Shown piece after piece: positions 39,024 to 47,560 of a stretch of DNA of 64,000 nt (positions within the stretch are counted from its first letter, which is position 1; each line of letters begins with the position of its first letter). The notes below the pieces were generated by a model. It was not told where the DNA came from. It worked only from the letters and a program-made list of their open reading frames with translations, and did no database searches. A program made the position numbers and the translations under genes. Origin of the DNA: an uncultured Eubacteriales bacterium (GTDB lineage Bacteria > Bacillota > Clostridia > Oscillospirales > Acutalibacteraceae); NCBI GenBank assembly GCA_934647945.1, contig CAKUFK010000007.1, positions 1 through 64,000 on the forward strand. The letters are read 5' to 3'.

Positions 39024-40613
39024 TCAGCGGGCGCCCGCCTTGGATTTGCGAAGGAACACCATCCCGGCTCCCGCCGCCAGAACCAGCATCGCCGGAAGCA
39101 CAGCGAACGGGACACCCGTTTGGGGAGCGTCGGAGCCTGTGCCAGAACCCGTGCTGCCCGTCCCACCGCTGCCGGAGCCGTCGGTACCGGAACCGGTGCT
39201 GCTGTTACCGCCGCCCTGGCCCTGCTCGAGCCCCCGGGCAATGCCGTCGGCGCGGAAATCGGTCACCGCGAGAGGCCCGCCTTCCATATAGAACCCGATG
39301 CCGTAAACGTCGCCCAGATGGGCCGTGAAATCCTGCTCCGTCAGATGCCCGGAACGGCAGACCATCTGGGACAGGTCGAAGCCGACCCAGCCGTCATATC
39401 CCGCGGGAAGGAAGATATGCTTCCAGGTATCCTCGGTCGTGGCCTTCTCCACAAACGCGCCGTCTTCCTCCACGTAGTACTTAAGCCCGGCCGCCTCGCT
39501 GTTGAAGTAGCCCTGAACCTCCCCGGAATACTCGTTGTCGACCGCCGCCGCAACGTTGATATAGGTGTCCGCCTCGGTCTGGGCATAGAACCAGAAGATT
39601 TCCGCACCGGTCCAATCGGTGACGGCCTTCCCTTTGGCCGCAGCATTCAGCAGATCCACATAAATGCCGCCGTTCCAGTTGGTGTTGTTCCGCTCGTAGT
39701 TCAGCCAGGCTTTGCCGTCCGCCATGCTCATGGATACGGCCAAATCCCCCGACGTAACCATACTGTCGCCCAACACACCGCCGATGCCGTCCGCGAGAGT
39801 AAGCACCCGGTTTTCGGGCAGATAGGAGAAATCCGCCACCGGCTTGGCGTCCTCGGGCGACACGTCCGCTGGGACGACCGGCTCGTTCAGGTCTTCCAGG
39901 CCCTTGGCCACGCCGGTCACCCGGATATCGCGCACCAAAAACGTCTTCTCCGCATAGAAGCCGACGCCTGTGACGTTGCCCAGATAGCTGCTGAGGTTCT
40001 GATCGGTCAAATGGCCGGAACCGCAGGCAAAATTCGCCAGCTCCACGCCGACCCAGCCTTCATAGCCTTCGGCCAGGGAAATATGGCCCCAGTCATTGTT
40101 GTCGTCGGCCAGGGTCACGGGGACATTGCCGTGCTCGTCCTGATAGTAGTATTTCACGCCCGCGTTCTTGCTGGAGAAGAACCCGGTGTCCTCGCCTTTG
40201 ACGGCCCGCAGCTGCAGGTCCAGTGTGGCCCCGTTTTCGGCATCCACATAAAACCAGACCATCGTGGCGCCCGTCCAATCGGTAACGCCTTTGGCGGGGT
40301 CTTGCCCTTTCGCGGTATTCAAATCCACGAGCAAGCCGTTGAACCAGGCGCCATACTCGTATTTGAGCCAGTCCTTCCCGTCCACGGTGACGCAGGACAG
40401 CTTGAGTTTACTGTTGTCGAAGGCCTGATCCTGATATACCGCGGCCCCGGCGGAACCGTCCAGGGCCTGGTCTTTTGTCAGGTAAGAGAGATCCAGCACC
40501 GATTTGGCATCCTCCGGATCGGCTTCCCCAGCAGCCAGGGCGGACATCCCGCCCACCATCAGCATAGCCGTCAGAAACACCGCCGTCAGGATCAGAGACA
40601 ACCCTTTTTTCAT
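39024..40613 (-). CDS. Sortase-anchored surface protein with two copies of the same domain
   Basis: A 529-residue protein: signal peptide (1-27), domain A (about 35-225), domain B (about 235-430), a Gly/Ser/Thr linker, the sorting motif APQTG, a hydrophobic stretch (VPFAVLPAMLVLAAGAGMVF) and the tail RKSKAGAR. Domain B is close to the domain of the neighbour at 37864-38958 (shared TNWNGGIYVDL, EDTWKH, GYDGWVGFDLSQM); domain A is more divergent. Cell-wall attachment through an LPXTG-like motif makes a glycan-capturing role plausible. The start at 40613 follows GAGGT by 8 bases. Confidence 0.75.
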   Translation of the reverse strand: MKKGLSLILTAVFLTAMLMVGGMSALAAGEADPEDAKSVLDLSYLTKDQALDGSAGAAVYQDQAFDNSKLKLSCVTVDGKDWLKYEYGAWFNGLLVDLNTAKGQDPAKGVTDWTGATMVWFYVDAENGATLDLQLRAVKGEDTGFFSSKNAGVKYYYQDEHGNVPVTLADDNNDWGHISLAEGYEGWVGVELANFACGSGHLTDQNLSSYLGNVTGVGFYAEKTFLVRDIRVTGVAKGLEDLNEPVVPADVSPEDAKPVADFSYLPENRVLTLADGIGGVLGDSMVTSGDLAVSMSMADGKAWLNYERNNTNWNGGIYVDLLNAAAKGKAVTDWTGAEIFWFYAQTEADTYINVAAAVDNEYSGEVQGYFNSEAAGLKYYVEEDGAFVEKATTEDTWKHIFLPAGYDGWVGFDLSQMVCRSGHLTEQDFTAHLGDVYGIGFYMEGGPLAVTDFRADGIARGLEQGQGGGNSSTGSGTDGSGSGGTGSTGSGTGSDAPQTGVPFAVLPAMLVLAAGAGMVFLRKSKAGAR

Positions 40614-40747
40614 TACTTGACACCTCATTTCAAAATCGTGAGATCCACACCATACATCCACGGATACGCCATGCACGGCACTCGCCGGTCATCGTCCGTC
40701 AACCCCAAACAACACCTCCTGTTCCCATGTCAAGGCTTTCCCATCAT

Positions 40748-42535
40748 TTACAACTGAAACACAAAGGTGGTCACCGACTCTGCCGGCAGCACATACCCGT
40801 TGTCCGCCAGCATGATCCCTCTGGCAGTCTCGCAGGTGCGCTGCATGGAGGTTTCGTACACCTCGCCCCGGCTTCCCGCCGGGAGGCCCGCCAACGCCAC
40901 GGTTTTGTCCGCGGCCGTATCATTGACGGCGACAAACACCAGCTCTTTGCCGTCGGGGGCGAGATACGCCGAGCCCATGACGCCTTCCGGCAGCCCGGCC
41001 CCCTCCACCTCCACACGGGTATAGCCCTTGATAAACTTCGAATAGTTCCCGATCGCCCAGAAGTGCCGGGTGAGCGCGTAATACTCCGGCCGATTGTCGT
41101 TGACCACGATCAGGGCATCGGCGCCCCGGGCGACCGCCGCGAAATAATCCCAGGAGGATACGTTCATCAGGGTCAGATCCTCGTGCAGGGCCCGCGCCGT
41201 CATGGTCAGCCTCTCCGCGGCCGACAGATTCGTATCTGCCTTCCAGGCGGCATACTCCGACTGATACACCGGCAGGGCCGTTTTCCCCAGCCGGCCGGCA
41301 GCGGAACGGGTCCAGGCGTACAGATCAGAGCGGATCTGCGCGTCCGCGGAATAGCCGTGCACCGCGAAATGGTCGATATAGGGATAGATCGTGCTGTCCG
41401 ACAGCAGGGATTCGTAAAACTGATAGGTATAGCGGTTATCCCGGTATTCAGCGGATTCGTTGACGCTGATTTTGACCGGCAGCCTCCGCCTGTTCAGCTC
41501 CGCGACGACCAGACGGGTCAGCCGCAGGGCCTCCTCCGGTGCGTAATGGCAGCCCTCCTGCCAGCCGTCGTTCCACTGCCACTGGGGCTCGTTGATCGGG
41601 CTGATGTACCGGACAGGGATGCCGGCCTCCAGATACGCCTTGGTCACGTCGGCGCAATAGGCCGCGTATTGGTTATAGCATTCGGGACGGAGGTTGCTGC
41701 CTGAGGCGGGGTTATAGGTCCTGCCGTTCACGGTCATCCCGGCCGGCGGGCTGTTCATGAACAGGACGACATCCTCCACCGTCCCCAAGGCCATGATCTT
41801 TTGCAGCACCATCCAGCCCTTCGCGTCCGCCGTGATATCGATGCTCCCGTCGGCCTTCAGCGGGCAGGGGACCGCGCGCCAGGGATCCGGGCCGGTGCCG
41901 CTGTCATTCAGGGGGCCTTCGGCCCGGCCGCCGCCGATGTTCTGGCGGTAAGTGTTCAGCGCGATACCGCGATCGGTAAAGAGCAGGGCCAGGATCTCGT
42001 CCATCGTGGAGCGGTCACCGATACCGGTAGACCACCAGGCGCCCGACACGCCGAAGCTCCGCACGGTTTGGTGTTTGACCCCTGTCCTGGCCCGCAGGAC
42101 CGCGCCGCCGGTCCCAACACCGTTGTTGAGGATTTCCAGTGTGATTTGCGAGGCGGGATTATCCGGTGAAGGGGTACTCGACGCCGGATCGTCTGACGAG
42201 GGGATCCCGGAGGACGGGTTTCCCGAAGACGGCCCTCCAGGAGAGGAACCGTCCGGAAGCCGGCTTTCAGACGGGCTGCTCCCCGCCGCGGAATCGTCCG
42301 GGACGCTTCCGCCCGACGCTTCCCCTCCAGGAGAGGCGTCCCCGGTGGAGCTATCTTCCGGCCGGGATTCACCCGAAAGGGAGGTTTCCGGGGACACATC
42401 CGCCGGATTCTCCCCTTGCCGGCATCCGCCGGCCGCCCACAGGACGGCTGCCGCCGTCAGCAGGGCCAACAGCCGCCTGGTTATGCTGCTGATACCGCAT
42501 TCCCCCTTCCGTCTTTCATAATGGATTCCGTTCAT
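40748..42535 (-). CDS. GH30-like secreted lipoprotein glycosidase (copy 1)
   Basis: A 595-residue protein. A signal peptide with lipobox AAGGC is followed by a roughly 100-residue Ser/Pro/Gly/Asp-rich linker (ASPGGEASGGSVPDDSAAGS) and the GH30-type barrel plus beta domain: FGVSGAWWSTGIGD, RQNIGGG, acid/base Glu316 in SPINEPQWQW, nucleophile Glu427 in YQSEYAAW, and C-terminal YTRVEVEGAGLPEGVMGSAY. Sequences of this kind are annotated as endo-beta-1,6-galactanases. The extracellular lipid-anchored form with a long linker would reach out to polymer. The start is uncertain: AAGGGGG lies inside the frame without a start codon, so coupling from the upstream gene 7 bases away is likely. Confidence 0.82.
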   Translation of the reverse strand: MNGIHYERRKGECGISSITRRLLALLTAAAVLWAAGGCRQGENPADVSPETSLSGESRPEDSSTGDASPGGEASGGSVPDDSAAGSSPSESRLPDGSSPGGPSSGNPSSGIPSSDDPASSTPSPDNPASQITLEILNNGVGTGGAVLRARTGVKHQTVRSFGVSGAWWSTGIGDRSTMDEILALLFTDRGIALNTYRQNIGGGRAEGPLNDSGTGPDPWRAVPCPLKADGSIDITADAKGWMVLQKIMALGTVEDVVLFMNSPPAGMTVNGRTYNPASGSNLRPECYNQYAAYCADVTKAYLEAGIPVRYISPINEPQWQWNDGWQEGCHYAPEEALRLTRLVVAELNRRRLPVKISVNESAEYRDNRYTYQFYESLLSDSTIYPYIDHFAVHGYSADAQIRSDLYAWTRSAAGRLGKTALPVYQSEYAAWKADTNLSAAERLTMTARALHEDLTLMNVSSWDYFAAVARGADALIVVNDNRPEYYALTRHFWAIGNYSKFIKGYTRVEVEGAGLPEGVMGSAYLAPDGKELVFVAVNDTAADKTVALAGLPAGSRGEVYETSMQRTCETARGIMLADNGYVLPAESVTTFVFQL

Positions 42536-42542
42536 GCGCGGG

Positions 42543-44036
42543 TTATGCCAGCTGGAAAACAAAGGTGGTGACTGACTGGGCCGGCAGAGCATACCCGTTA
42601 TCCGCCTTCATAAAGCCTCTCGATGTGCTGCAGTCACGCTCCATCGAGGTCTCATACACCTCGCTCCAGGCGCCCTCCGGCACACCTGCCAGGGTCACGG
42701 TCTGGCTGGCCGTGTCCTCATTGACCGCTACGAAAACCAGTTTCTTGCCGTCCGGGGCGAGGTAGGCCGACCCCATGACCCCTTCGGGCAGGCCGGTCGC
42801 TTCGACCTCCACACGGGTGTAGCCCTTGATGAATTTCGAATAATTCCCGATGGCCCACATATGCTTCATCGGCCAATATTTGCTGGCATCGCTGTCGTTG
42901 ACCATGACCAACGAGTCGGGGCCGCGGGAAAGGGCCGCAAAATAGTCCCAGGAATCGACATTCAGAAGGGTCAGGTCCTCATACAGGGCCCGGCCCGTCA
43001 TGGTAATCCGTTTCTCCGCCGTCAGAGCCTCGTTGTCCGGGGCCCAGGCGGCGAATTCGGTCTGATAGACCGGAAGCGCCTGTTTCCCCAGGTCACCGGC
43101 GACCTTCTGGGTCCAGTTGTACAGCGCGGCCCGGATCTTATCGGTCGCGAAATATGCGTGGGCCGCGAAATGGTCGATATAAGGATAGATCGTATCGTCC
43201 GAGAGCAGGGTTTTATAGAAGTCATGGACATACTCCCGGTTGCCGTACTGGGCGGACTCGTTGACGCTGATCTTGACGGGCAGGTTCCGCCGGTTCAGCT
43301 CGGCGATGACGAGCCGGGTCAGTTTCAGGATCTCGTCCGTCGTGTAGTGGCAGCCCTCCTGCCAGCCGGCATCCCATTGGGACTGGGGCTCGTTGACCGG
43401 GCTGATGTATTTGACCGGGATCCCGGCGTTCAGATACGCCTCGGCCACGTCAGCGCAGAAGGCCGCATAAGCTTCATAGCACTCGGGACGGAGGTTGCTG
43501 CCCGTGGAATCGTTATACGTTTTGCCATTGACCGTCATGCTTTCCGGAGGGCTGTTCATGAACAGGATGACGGTGTCCACCGTGCCTAAGGCATCGATCT
43601 TCTGCAGCACCGTCCAGGCATTGGCGTCGGCAGCGATGTCGATACTGCCGTCGGCCTTCAGCGGGCAGGGAACCGCGCGCCAGGAATCAGGGCCGGACTT
43701 GTCATCAGCCAGCGGACCGCCTTCCCGGCCGCCGCCGATATTATGGCGGTAGGCGTTCAGCGCGATGCCCTTGTCGGTGAAGAGCAGGGCCAGGATTTCA
43801 TCCATCGTGGCCCGGTCACCGATACCAGTGGACCACCAGGCACCTGAAACGCCGAAATTTTTGACAATCTGGTGTTTGATCTCGGTGTCGGCCCTCAGGA
43901 CAGCCTCGGTTTTAGCGACATCGCCGTTGAGGTATTCCGTCGGCTCCTTCACGGCGGGCTCGCCCGGCTTGCAGGCGGAGAGAGCGCACAGGACAGCCAC
44001 CGCCGCGGCTGCCGATAGGATTCGTCTGCGTTTCAT
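42543..44036 (-). CDS. GH30-like secreted lipoprotein glycosidase (copy 2)
   Basis: A 497-residue enzyme starting MKRRRILSAAAAVAVLCALS with the lipobox LSAC. There is no long linker, so the catalytic domain sits near the membrane. Catalytic residues are Glu216 in SPVNEPQSQW and Glu327 in YQTEFAAW; the substrate cleft motifs KNFGVSGAWWSTGIGD and YRHNIGGGREGGPLADDKSG are intact. It shares long identical stretches with copies 1 and 3. Together they look like a division of labour on the same beta-glycan, at different distances from the membrane. Confidence 0.83.
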   Translation of the reverse strand: MKRRRILSAAAAVAVLCALSACKPGEPAVKEPTEYLNGDVAKTEAVLRADTEIKHQIVKNFGVSGAWWSTGIGDRATMDEILALLFTDKGIALNAYRHNIGGGREGGPLADDKSGPDSWRAVPCPLKADGSIDIAADANAWTVLQKIDALGTVDTVILFMNSPPESMTVNGKTYNDSTGSNLRPECYEAYAAFCADVAEAYLNAGIPVKYISPVNEPQSQWDAGWQEGCHYTTDEILKLTRLVIAELNRRNLPVKISVNESAQYGNREYVHDFYKTLLSDDTIYPYIDHFAAHAYFATDKIRAALYNWTQKVAGDLGKQALPVYQTEFAAWAPDNEALTAEKRITMTGRALYEDLTLLNVDSWDYFAALSRGPDSLVMVNDSDASKYWPMKHMWAIGNYSKFIKGYTRVEVEATGLPEGVMGSAYLAPDGKKLVFVAVNEDTASQTVTLAGVPEGAWSEVYETSMERDCSTSRGFMKADNGYALPAQSVTTFVFQLA

Positions 44037-44103
44037 GAACCAGCATCCTTCCTTTACGTGTCTATATTCGGATTCTCTGTCTTCTCGGGGTTTCCTTCCC
44101 GCC

Positions 44104-45498
44104 TCACACCAGCCGGAAAACAAAGGTGGTGACCGACTGGGCGGGCAGGATGTAGCCGTTGTCCACACTCATACAGCCCTTGGCGGTTCCGCAGGTGCGC
44201 TCCATCGAGGTTTCGTACACCTCACCGAGGCTGCCCTCCGGGATCCCCGCCAGGGTCACGGCCTGATCTTCTCCCGTTTCGTTGACTGTGACAAACACCA
44301 GTTTTCCGCCGTCTGGAGCGAGATACGCCGAGCCCACGACCCCTTCGGGCAGGCAGGCCTCCTCGACCTCCACCCGGGTGTAGCCTTTGATAAATTTCGA
44401 GTAATTCCCGACGGCCCAGAAGTGGCGGGTCAGCCGGTATTCCCCGGGCCGGCCGTCAGCGACGACGATCAGGGCATCATCTCCCCTGGCAACCGCCGCA
44501 AAATATTCCCAGGTGTCGGTGTACAGGCCGGTAAAGTCGTCGTACAGGGACCGTCCCGTCATGGTCAGCCGCCTGGCCTCGGTGAGCTGTTCCGTTTGAT
44601 GCCAGGCCGCCCATTCGGTCTGGTTGATGGGAAGCATCGGCTTGCCGAGGGCGGCGGCGGTATCCCGCGCGAACCGGTAAAAGGCCTTCTTCTGTTCCAG
44701 GGACGCGTGATAGCCGTGAGCCGCGAAATGATCGAGGCGGGAACAGAGGGCGTCGTCCGCCAACAGGTCCCGGTAGAAATCGTAAACATACTCCCGGTTC
44801 AACATTTCGGCCGATTCGTTGACGCTCAGCCTGACGGGAAGCCCGCGTTTGTCCAGTTCCCCGATCAGCAGGCGGCAAAGACGGAAGATCTGTTCCGGGG
44901 AAAAATAGCAGCCTTCCTGCCAGCCGGCCTCCCATTGGGACTGGGGCTCGTTGACTGGGCTGAGATATTTGACCGCAATGCCCGCGTCGAGATAGGCCTT
45001 GGTCACGTCGGCACAGAAGGCCGCATAGGCTTCAAAGCAATCCTCCCGCAGATTGCTGCCGGACGGAGAGCCGTAGGTCCTGCCATTGACCGTCATGCTT
45101 TCGGGCGGGCTGTTCATGAAGATGGTGATATCGTCCACCGTGCCCAGGGCGTTGACCTGCCGAAGCACCCGCCAGGCGTTGGCATCGGCGCCGATATCAA
45201 TACGGCCGTCGGCTTTCAGCGGACAGGGAACCGCGCGCCAGGAATCAGGGCCGGACTTGTCATCGGCCAAAGGGCCGCCCTCCCGGCCGCCGCCGACGTT
45301 ATGACGGTAGTTATTCAGCGCGATGCCCTGGTCGGTGTACAGATACGCCAGGATCTCGTCCATGCATGCCGAATCCCCGATGCCGGTGGCCCACCAGGCG
45401 CCCGAAGCGCCGAAGGTACGGATTGTCTGATGGCGGACGGCCGGATCGGCGCGCAGGATTGCCTTTGCCGGTTCCACCTGTCTGTTGAGACACGTCAT
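44104..45498 (-). CDS. GH30-like glycosidase without signal peptide (copy 3)
   Basis: A 464-residue paralogue beginning MTCLNRQVEPAKAILRADPA right before the conserved domain (FGASGAWWATGIGD). It has no signal peptide or lipobox, so it should be cytoplasmic and act on imported oligosaccharides. Glu184 in SPVNEPQSQW and Glu295 in NQTEWAAW are the catalytic pair. A 41-base stretch is identical to copy 2 (around 43660-43715 and 45220-45265), which suggests recent duplication or gene conversion. Ribosome binding site GGGGGAG. Confidence 0.82.
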   Translation of the reverse strand: MTCLNRQVEPAKAILRADPAVRHQTIRTFGASGAWWATGIGDSACMDEILAYLYTDQGIALNNYRHNVGGGREGGPLADDKSGPDSWRAVPCPLKADGRIDIGADANAWRVLRQVNALGTVDDITIFMNSPPESMTVNGRTYGSPSGSNLREDCFEAYAAFCADVTKAYLDAGIAVKYLSPVNEPQSQWEAGWQEGCYFSPEQIFRLCRLLIGELDKRGLPVRLSVNESAEMLNREYVYDFYRDLLADDALCSRLDHFAAHGYHASLEQKKAFYRFARDTAAALGKPMLPINQTEWAAWHQTEQLTEARRLTMTGRSLYDDFTGLYTDTWEYFAAVARGDDALIVVADGRPGEYRLTRHFWAVGNYSKFIKGYTRVEVEEACLPEGVVGSAYLAPDGGKLVFVTVNETGEDQAVTLAGIPEGSLGEVYETSMERTCGTAKGCMSVDNGYILPAQSVTTFVFRLV

Positions 45499-45526
45499 CT
45501 CTTCTCCCCCTCATTTTCCAATGGTG

Positions 45527-46543
45527 TTATCCGACGATGCCGCTCTGCTCGAAATTTTCCACCAGCCGACGCTGTGCAATGAAGAAAAACAACAGAATCG
45601 GCAGGATATACAACAGCCCGGCGGCATACTTGATGGCGTCAAAGGTGAACACGGTCGTATAGGGGATCCCGTACCAGCGGCTGATATTCTCCAGCATCCG
45701 CGGGATGTCGGCGCTGAAAAACACCCGGGACAGCTGACTCGCGATATAAGGGCCGCCGGGATGGAAATAGCCGGTATAATAGGTATCCCCGTAGTTCCAC
45801 ACGAACGCGAGGGAGAGCGCGGTGACCAGCGCCGGCATGGCATTGGGCAGGGAGATGCGGAAAAAGGTCCTGTAAAAGCCGCAGCCATCGATGAACGCCG
45901 CCTCCTCCAGCTCAATGGGCAGGCCCTTGAAAAACTGGCGGAAGATGAAAATGAAAATCCCCTGCTTGATGCCAAAACCGGTCGCCGCCAGCAGATAGAG
46001 GGTATAGGGCTGGTTGAGCAGGTTGAGCGGCTCCCCGGTGAGCAGGGTAAAAATCCCGAAGATGTCGAATTTCTGGAACCGCAGGTATTGCGGGATCAGC
46101 AGGGTCTGGGGCGGCACGACGATAGTCACCACCACCAGCACCATAAAGAGGCTCCGCATCGGGAAGCGGACCCGGCCCAGCGAATAGCCGGCCAGGGCGC
46201 TGGAGAAGATCTGGATTCCCGCCACAACCGCGCTGTACAGCAGGGAAAGCAGCACCGCCGTCCCGTTGCCGAAGCCGATGCGGATGGCGGCTGTGAAGCT
46301 CAAAACCGAGAGCTTCCGCGGGATCCATACCACATTGGGGTCGTCCAACGTAGCAAAATCGCCAAAAACCGCCGGCAGGACCTTGATGAGCGGATACAGC
46401 ATAGTGAACGACAGGCCGAAGATCAGGGTGTACAGAAAAACCCGGAACACGATTTTCTGCACGGCACGCTTACCGTAGGCCCGGTCGAGCCCGCCCTTCA
46501 GCAGCATATTCCGCCGCAGCTTGGATACCGTCCGATTGCCCAT
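45527..46543 (-). CDS. Sugar ABC transporter permease, MalG-like (pair 2)
   Basis: A 338-residue inner membrane protein with six helices and the EAA loop EEAAFIDGCGFYRTFF that docks the ATPase. It is longer than typical MalG, with an extended periplasmic-type region after the first helix. It starts on the last base of the MalF-like gene. No ATPase is encoded here; such CUT1 importers commonly share the MsmK-type ATPase encoded elsewhere. Confidence 0.88.
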   Translation of the reverse strand: MGNRTVSKLRRNMLLKGGLDRAYGKRAVQKIVFRVFLYTLIFGLSFTMLYPLIKVLPAVFGDFATLDDPNVVWIPRKLSVLSFTAAIRIGFGNGTAVLLSLLYSAVVAGIQIFSSALAGYSLGRVRFPMRSLFMVLVVVTIVVPPQTLLIPQYLRFQKFDIFGIFTLLTGEPLNLLNQPYTLYLLAATGFGIKQGIFIFIFRQFFKGLPIELEEAAFIDGCGFYRTFFRISLPNAMPALVTALSLAFVWNYGDTYYTGYFHPGGPYIASQLSRVFFSADIPRMLENISRWYGIPYTTVFTFDAIKYAAGLLYILPILLFFFIAQRRLVENFEQSGIVG

Positions 46544-47496
46544 TACGCGCGCCTCCTCCCTCTTCCGGAAAGCAGTTTCAAAATCCCCAGCATCAGCAAC
46601 AGGTCGAGCAGTACATTCACCATAAAGAGGGCGGAGAGGGCGGCGCCCATCCCGATGTTCGCCCGCATGAAGGCGTAGTTGTAAATTTCGCTCGCGATAC
46701 TGGAGGCCAGGAACAGATCCACGAAGCTGTATACCACCACGAAGGTGGTGACGTTGCCCAGCATGGGGAAAGTCACCTTCCAGAAGGTCTCGTACGACGT
46801 GGCCCCTTCAATCTGCGCCACCTCATACAGGCTGCGGTTGATGGACTGGAGACCGGCCAGGAAGATCAGGATCTGCACGCCGCAGCCCGAGGCAACCTGA
46901 AAAATACCGGAAACCGCGCCGCCCACATACTCCGTCACCGCCTCGGGGAAAAAGGAGCTTTCCCGCAGCGCATCCATCAGGAACCCGCTCGAGAAGAAGG
47001 TATCGATGGAGAAATCCGCCATACTGGTGCCGCTGGTGACCGCGAGGAGCTTCTGCACGATATCGAGACCGGTGACGATCGGCAGAAAGAAGATCACCCG
47101 CACTACGCTGCGGCCCTTGAACTCGGCGTTGAGAAGGATGGCCGCAAACAGGGAAAACACCAGCATGACCGGTGCGCTGACCAGGATGCGGGCATTCTCC
47201 TCGACAAACACCCGCAGGAATTGCTGTCCCTGCGAGCTCAGCTCGGTCCGGAACAGCGCAATGTAGTTATCGAGACCGTTGAACGCCAGATTCATCCCGC
47301 CTTGGTCGGCCACCGTCACCTTGGAAAAGGAATATTCCACCGTGTGAAAAACCGGCAAGGCGAAAAACAGGAGAAATCCGATCATCCACGGCAGCAAAAA
47401 GACGAATGCGTGGACCTTCCGCATGGTCTGAAAGTTCAGACGGGAGCGTCCCGCGCGAAGAGCATTTACAGGCTTTTTTCTGTTCCCCATACTCAT
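46543..47496 (-). CDS. Sugar ABC transporter permease, MalF-like (pair 2)
   Basis: A 317-residue permease: first helix FVFLLPWMIGFLLFFALPVF, EAA-type loop YEVAQIEGATSYETFWKV, several further helices and a basic tail. It pairs with the MalG-like protein downstream. The large loop between helices 1 and 2 (NGLDNYIALFRTELSSQ) is usual for MalF. It follows the DUF5696 gene by 64 bases in the same direction. Confidence 0.88.
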   Translation of the reverse strand: MSMGNRKKPVNALRAGRSRLNFQTMRKVHAFVFLLPWMIGFLLFFALPVFHTVEYSFSKVTVADQGGMNLAFNGLDNYIALFRTELSSQGQQFLRVFVEENARILVSAPVMLVFSLFAAILLNAEFKGRSVVRVIFFLPIVTGLDIVQKLLAVTSGTSMADFSIDTFFSSGFLMDALRESSFFPEAVTEYVGGAVSGIFQVASGCGVQILIFLAGLQSINRSLYEVAQIEGATSYETFWKVTFPMLGNVTTFVVVYSFVDLFLASSIASEIYNYAFMRANIGMGAALSALFMVNVLLDLLLMLGILKLLSGRGRRRA

Positions 47497-47560
47497 GACT
47501 CACCCTTTCGCACCCTTGGGGTCGGCTGTTTGAAACGGGGCTCCTCCCGTTTTCTCCGGT

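Noticed and set aside
43765..45582. Plus-strand open frame of 605 codons
   Set aside because: It is antisense to two GH30 genes with intact catalytic motifs; long antisense frames are common in GC-rich coding DNA. The same applies to 39120-40757, 61888-63540, 36727-37581 and the minus-strand frame 27906-29867.
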